From NCBI GenBank assembly GCA_026545225.1, contig CM048848.1, positions 43,266,806 to 43,330,805 on the forward strand: a DNA stretch of 64,000 nucleotides. Direction: 5' to 3'. Positions 59,169-64,000 of the stretch are shown here, piece by piece. The notes beneath the pieces were generated by a model. The model was not told the origin of the DNA. It searched no databases and worked only from the letters and a program-made list of their open reading frames with translations. A program made the translations under genes and the position numbers. The first letter of the stretch is position 1. Every line of letters starts with the position of its first letter. Source of the DNA: Cornus controversa. Taxonomy: Eukaryota > Streptophyta > Magnoliopsida > Cornales > Cornaceae.

Positions 59169-59564
59169 ATATAAAGAGAGCGAGAGCGAGAGCAAGAGCA
59201 GTGAGGAGAGAATAAAAAAATTAACAAAAGAGAGGGGCATGGGGAGAGTATAAAGAAGTATATAAAAAAAAATAGATCATGCACCACTCAATGCGCCAAA
59301 TGTGGCGCATGGGACGGTGATTTTGCTGTGGGGACCACTGAGTGGCTCTTCTCGCCAGCCATTGTCCACCGCGCTCCAAATGCTCGTAGTCATTTTCCTC
59401 TCATTGTCTTCTGTTTGGCTTTTGGAAGTGGGGTTTGGGTGTTTCTCAGAGGTGTGACTCTCTCTCTAAGGAAAGGAAAGGAAAGGAAAAGGAAAAGGAA
59501 AAAAAAGGGTGGAGACTATGTTCCTTGTTTGGAAGAAAGAAAAGAGAAAGACCCAACAAAATAA

Positions 59565-60197
59565 GGGATAATTACACTTACCTCCCTTCTAGTTTGGTTT
59601 TATAACACTTACCTCCCCTGTGTTTTGGAATATAACACTTACCCTCCTCTAGTTTGCACATTGGTAACAAATACACCATTTTGTCAATCAAACTAACAGT
59701 TATTGCTAATATCATCAAAATTTAATCTTAAAAGGACAATTATACCCTCAAAAATGTTGCAACTGAAGTTAGCGGGTCTCGATTTCAATGACAGCTCCGA
59801 CATTGGGATAGTAGTGGCTAGTGGTTTGGCCGGAGCTGGGTCTTCTCAGCAATGGGATGGTAGTGGCCAGTGGTTTGGATAGAGCTGGGTCTTCTCGGCA
59901 GTGGTTTCAATGGTGATTGTTGATGGTGCAGGTGGTGGGTGGTGACTCTTCTGGAGGTGATGTTACTATGGTTGAAGGTCCGAGTGGGTCTGCTCAAAAT
60001 GGTGGCTCATAGTGGGGTATAATTGTCCTTTTAAGATTAAATTTTGATGATATTAACAATAACCGTTAGTTTGATTGACAAAATGGAGTATTTGTTACCA
60101 ATGTGCAAACTAGAGGGGGCTAAGTGTTATATTCCAAAACACAGGGGAGGTAAGTGTTATAAAACCAAACTAGAAGGGAGGTAAGTGTAATTATCCC
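59565..60197. mobile_element. Mutator-like MITE with 183-bp inverted ends
   Basis: Starts GGGATAATTACACTTACC and ends with its inverse. The inverted arms run 59565-59747 and 60015-60197 and are nearly identical (GGTTTTATAACACTTACC; GACAATTATACCC at the inner edge). Flanked by a perfect 9-bp duplication ACAAAATAA (59556-59564 and 60198-60206), diagnostic of Mutator-type insertion. The 267-bp core is GC-richer (TGGTTTGGCCGGAGCTGGGT) with a partial internal direct repeat, and may be captured DNA. No transposase. It is absent from arm A at the matching site, so it inserted after the duplication or was cleanly lost from A. Confidence 0.95.
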
Positions 60198-60771
60198 ACA
60201 AAATAATTAGTATGCTTCTTTAACCATTGTTTGTCTCTCTCTACCAAACAGCTCATAAATGAAATTTGTCGGTGCCAACTTTTCAAACACTCATGGAAAG
60301 TGAAGGACAATTCTGGAATAAGAAATTGTCAAAAGAAAAAAAAAATGTAAAAGAAATAGGAAAAAGTCAATGTGAATGGTGTGATTTAATTGGTTTATTA
60401 ATTAATCACTAAATTAATTTAAGAAGTAGTTACTAAAATGACTAAGCAATGAACCACAACTGACCTGTCACCGGCACGCGTTGAATATTGCATTCATGTT
60501 CTCCACACGCGGTATCTCTACCAAGTCCTAATCGTTACACAGTACTTAATTACAAAAAAATTATTTCACGAACGCCCTTTTAGTCTGTTCTATTTATGTA
60601 TAGCTCCTGATATTACTTGAATATATACTTTTTACCATGATTATAGTGGATCTGAGAATCCAGAATCTCCCCCAACCAGTATTTACTATTCAACTGGGAA
60701 ATGGAGCTAGGAACACCTACCATTAACTTGATTCGTGCATCCTTTTTCTTGTTATGAATATATATTTTTTA

Positions 60772-60775
<4 letters not shown>

Positions 60776-60806
<31 letters not shown>
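60776..60806. repeat. (TA)n microsatellite
   Basis: An uninterrupted TA run of about 30 bp. Confidence 0.9.
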
Positions 60807-60809
<3 letters not shown>

Positions 60810-60836
60810 CAATGAAATATATGATTCAACGATTAA

Positions 60837-61000
60837 ATGCATGTCGTATTTGTGCATAAATAACAACAACAAACAACAAACCAAGTCTTTTCTTAATTAC
60901 ATGCATGTCGTATTTGTGCATAAATAACAACAACAAACAACAAACCAAGTCTTTTCTTAATTATTTGGGGTCGACTGCATTAATTCGATATTTCTAATTT
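60837..61000 (-). repeat. 64-bp tandem duplication including an RTE tail
   Basis: The unit starting ATGCATGTCGTATTTGTGC occurs at 60837 and again at 60901 (period 64). Each unit includes AACAACAACAAACAACAAAC then CAAGTCTTTTC, the reverse complement of an RTE LINE 3' tail. The second unit continues into GGGGTCGACTGCATTAATTC. The words ATGCATGTCGTATTTGTGCAT appear a third time at 61107. Confidence 0.85.
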
Positions 61001-61757
61001 CGCTCTATTTAAGGTTATTTTTTTGTTAATTTTGGTTTTTCTATTCCCCTAACATTGCCCTCAATTTGAACTATGTCACTTTGAGGTATATGGTTCAACG
61101 ATGAAATGCATGTCGTATTTGTGCATGAAAAAAAAAAATAGTGGTAGGCTCACTGAATTTAGTATTTGTACTCATACTATCTTTCAAGATACATCACGTT
61201 GTGCGAAACGGATGATATTTGTTTTTTGCAATCTCTTGGTATTCAAGGTTTTAAAATGCATCTATACAAGTACGAGTCATCTCCTATAAATACTAGCAAC
61301 TTCTTTTCATACATGTGGAACGTCATAATCATTCTTTCTTGGAACCTAACGCTTTCGCTGCCCTGATTCTTATGGATTTATGCACGCTTTTTATTTTTAA
61401 CTAAAAATTGGTTCTTAAATCATCCGTCAAGATCGTTCTACGCTGTTCACATAGTATACTTGCCGTTGGACTCAAGTGAGTCTCAATGTAATACTATCTC
61501 ATGGTCCAAAATGTTGAATTCTAGTGCATGTCAAGGTTAAAAAAGTTGGGATCAGTGATTTCTCTCACCAAATTTTTAATCCAAAATATAAAGAGCTCAT
61601 GGTAATTTCCTTTATGAAGTTGGCTAACATAACTTTAAATACATAAATATCTGGGTAGGAACTGAAAATACACTAAAATATTAGGGTTGATACACAAACT
61701 CGTTAACTATTGTGAACAAATGTGAAAATATAAAGAAAAAGTCAAGGAGAAGACTGC

Positions 61758-61766
61758 TATATATAT
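61758..61766 (+). promoter_or_regulatory. Putative TATA box, small gene B
   Basis: TATATATAT about 210 bp before the ATG, aligned with the TATA-like box of the paralog. Confidence 0.45.
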
Positions 61767-61811
61767 GTATAGCGAATAGAAGCTTCAATCAAGCCATTCC
61801 CAGATCTCTCT

Positions 61812-61825
61812 CCCATTTTATGGAC
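61812..61825 (+). promoter_or_regulatory. Upstream block conserved with paralog A
   Basis: CCCATTTTATGGAC, identical to 53407-53420, followed by similar CTTCTAACA text and a pyrimidine-rich leader. Confidence 0.45.
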
Positions 61826-61920
61826 TCACACATGTGGGACGTCTTCTAACATATTTTACAGTCTCCCTACTTCCTTTTCCCTTTTTCTCAGTTTTTTTTT
61901 TCTCTCTCTATATATCAATA

Positions 61921-61961
61921 GACATAGATATAGATATAGATATAGATATAGATATAGATAG
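61921..61961. repeat. (GATATA)n in the leader of small gene B
   Basis: About six GATATA units immediately before the start codon region. The paralog has an (AT)n/(GA)n leader at the same place, so the leader length is labile between copies. Confidence 0.9.
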
Positions 61962-61973
61962 AGAGAGACGGCG

Positions 61974-62216
61974 ATGTCGAAGTATGTAGAGATTTTGGAT
62001 CTAGGGGTAAGATTAGCAGCAAGATTCCATTCCCACTGCCCACAGACGGCCCGGCTGTACTACCACCCACCGGCTGACAGCCACCACCAAAATCACCCAC
62101 ATGGTGGCGCCTCCGGCGGGGCCACCACCGGTGACGTAGTGGGTTCTTGCGGTTCTAAGGCGGTGAAGGGTCTTGGTGACACTACTGATTTCATTTTTTA
62201 TTCCGTTGTCTGGTAA
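61974..62216 (+). CDS. Small histidine-rich plant protein, copy B
   Basis: An 80-residue, single-exon paralog of the 53557-53811 gene. The conserved N-terminal block reads '[20 protein letters not shown]' then '[20 protein letters not shown]'; the linker is shorter than in copy A, with 'SCGSK' in place of 'CCGSK'; the tail '[15 protein letters not shown]' ends in an extra Trp because the TGA of copy A is TGG here, followed at once by TAA. Most differences are conservative (Ile/Leu, Ala/Val), as under purifying selection. The start is ATG at 61974; the sequence aligned with copy A's ATG is ACG here, so translation begins two codons later in alignment. Function unknown; no targeting signal seen. 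Confidence 0.82.
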   Translation: MSKYVEILDLGVRLAARFHSHCPQTARLYYHPPADSHHQNHPHGGASGGATTGDVVGSCGSKAVKGLGDTTDFIFYSVVW

Positions 62217-62590
62217 ACATTGAGAAGAGAGAGCTACAAATGTGGTTCAGTTTTGCTTTAACTACCAAAAAAAAAAAAAAATGATGGTTCACTTTTAGAT
62301 GTCCTGGTTATGAAAAGTTAAACTAATTGTCATTTTAGTATGATATTCTGTCTGTTTCTTATTCTTTTGAGGAATGATGCCTGTGTTTTTTGCAAAATCA
62401 ATGGAGTTCTATATTAATTATATAAAAGAAATATTATATCTCTGATACAGTTATACTGAATATATAGAAGAAAACAAGAAATTTGATAGAAAAATGCATA
62501 TACACGTATACATATCACGTGGAAACAATTGGGGCCCCGGAGAATTCAATGCATCTCCTTTAGTCATGGGAAATCAAAGTTATCATTTGG

Positions 62591-64000
62591 TGCGCCTACT
62601 GTGTTGTTGGAAAATGGAAACACATTTTCTTGTTGTCGACAACAATGTCCTAACCCAAATGATACCTACTGTGTTGCCAATAACCTAATTTTCTTGTCGA
62701 TAGCTTTGGAAACCTGCCATACATCACCTATAACAATCCCCAACTCAACTAAACGATACAATTTCACCTATTTCATCCACAAAAAATCAAGAATCAAATA
62801 AATTCATTAAAGCATCAAATTAAATAAATAAATCAAACATAATAGTTTTATTTAAATTCAATTAAAGGATCACATGGACCAAGTATGCTCCAAAAATAAT
62901 ACACATTCATACATAGAGATGTACAACGTCAAGGTGAACTAAGTGAAAGGTCTTCAAAATGAACTTCTAGTCCAAAAGCTCAAGAGTCACCCATTGTTGG
63001 ATCTTTACCAATTAATTGTAAGGGAAGCAAAGGTCCACGTGTTCAAAATAATATATTGTGCAATCTAACTCACAATATACAATTCATGTGAATAAATAAA
63101 ATGAAAAATAAACAATGCAACTAGAGATCATGCTACTTAATATTCTAATTAGAGATGCAACTATGAACTCAACATGACAATGATATCATAAGGCATGACA
63201 ATACTTAGCATCTCAAGTCATTATATGCTCAATCATTTAACGAATCATATACATCAATTCAACCAAGTTCACAACTCGAATCAAGAAAATTGTTTCAAAA
63301 TCATGTTAAGTCTGGGAGTGACTTGTAACACACACACACTCACACACCTGGATACGTGCCGAAGCCCCGCACCGTAAAGTAGTTATTCTCGGGCTACTAA
63401 CCCACTAGTGACTACCCTCTTGGCCAAGTGTAAGGCTTTTCAATCCCGGAGGACTCCATTCTCCCTATTTCCAACCCGAGTCTCTTTTTTGAGAAAATCA
63501 ACATACAATCACCAAATATTGTACATTTAGCCCAAGTCTCAATCCTTAGCATTCACATGCACAAATCATCAAAGCATAAGAACTCACCACATACCCTAGG
63601 GTCATTCCTAAGCATGTTACATGGGCGAAACCATTACATCTTAATTTTCAAATCATTAAAGCAAAGTTTCAAAATCATTTCCCATTGGGATATTTTGACA
63701 AACACATGGTACCATAACATTTATAATTACACGTAATCATTTTAAAAGCTAAACTAACACCACAAGTACATCTAGGAATACAATATAAACATTATGAGAT
63801 TCCACATTCACACAAACCAACATTTTGCCTCAAAAATCACCATTTATTGACACATAAACACAAGACTCATATTCAATATCTCATATGGTAATCAATTCAA
63901 ACAAGTATCAACAAAAGCATGATTTTAGCATTTGAACTCTAATAATCATAATTATAACATGGAAAGACTTCACCTTATGCATCAAACAAGAAAAGGAACT
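62591..64000 (-). repeat. LTR-like DNA to the window edge
   Basis: No gene. Positions 63320-63480 carry GGATACGTGCCGAAGCCCCG, CTCGGGCTACTAACCCAC and CAATCCCGGAGGACTCC, text of the kind found inside long LTRs of plant gypsy elements (reverse orientation). The remainder is AT-rich with CACACA near 63330. Boundaries and partner LTR lie outside the window. Confidence 0.4.

Larger units (their letters stand above)
59500..62590 (+). repeat. Segmental duplication, arm B
   Basis: Counterpart of arm A (48915-56705), in the same orientation and about 8-11 kb downstream. Matching blocks: 59500-59555, 60255-60750, 60805-61165, 61618-62415 (containing the paralogous gene) and 62465-62590. Arm B carries its own Mutator-like MITE (59565-60197) and an RTE-derived tandem repeat that arm A lacks. 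Confidence 0.85.

Overview
The window reads as nuclear DNA of a dicot plant. It is AT-rich and dominated by plant-type transposable elements. It has one intron-containing pentatricopeptide-repeat (PPR) gene with canonical GT-AG introns, and two small intronless genes for a plant-type histidine-rich protein. I see no prokaryotic operons, CRISPR arrays or convincing tRNA genes.

Layout. 1-6.4 kb: AT-rich intergenic DNA with MITEs and a LINE tail. 6.4-11.5 kb: an RTE-LINE relic, a mosaic of miniature LTR elements (TRIM) with a 5S-rRNA-derived piece and a hAT MITE, and decayed copia-type LTRs. 11.5-15.9 kb: a 5'-truncated L1 LINE on the minus strand, then copia debris and one clear LTR. 16.1-19.2 kb: the PPR gene on the minus strand (3 coding exons, 484 aa), resembling Arabidopsis At3g53170, with an RTE-LINE 3' end in intron 1. 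19.6-20.0 kb: a Tourist-like MITE. 20.4-26.4 kb: an LTR-like repeat rich in AGTCGACT palindromes, split by a complete but dead copia element (TSD AGACT). 26.4-31.4 kb: LTR-like and MITE debris. 31.4-37.6 kb: a Ty3/gypsy element on the minus strand, interrupted by a hAT MITE (8-bp TSD) and by a 2.65-kb LTR-type insertion (TSD CCTRA). 39.4-42.1 kb: a hAT-like element. 42.6-44.7 kb: a solo LTR (TSD ATTTT) carrying a Mutator-like element filled with a CA-rich higher-order repeat. 48.9-62.6 kb: a tandem segmental duplication carrying the paralogous small genes (53.56 and 61.97 kb), its two arms altered by later MITE insertions. 62.6-64.0 kb: LTR-like DNA.

Only the PPR gene and the two small genes look like functional host protein genes. 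The PPR protein should be an organellar RNA-binding factor. The two small proteins share a conserved N-terminal block, a His/Gly-rich linker and a conserved C-terminus; I recognise no domain of known function. They are the best candidate here for something undescribed. Everything else is best read as layers of nested transposons, several of which can be ordered in time from their target-site duplications.
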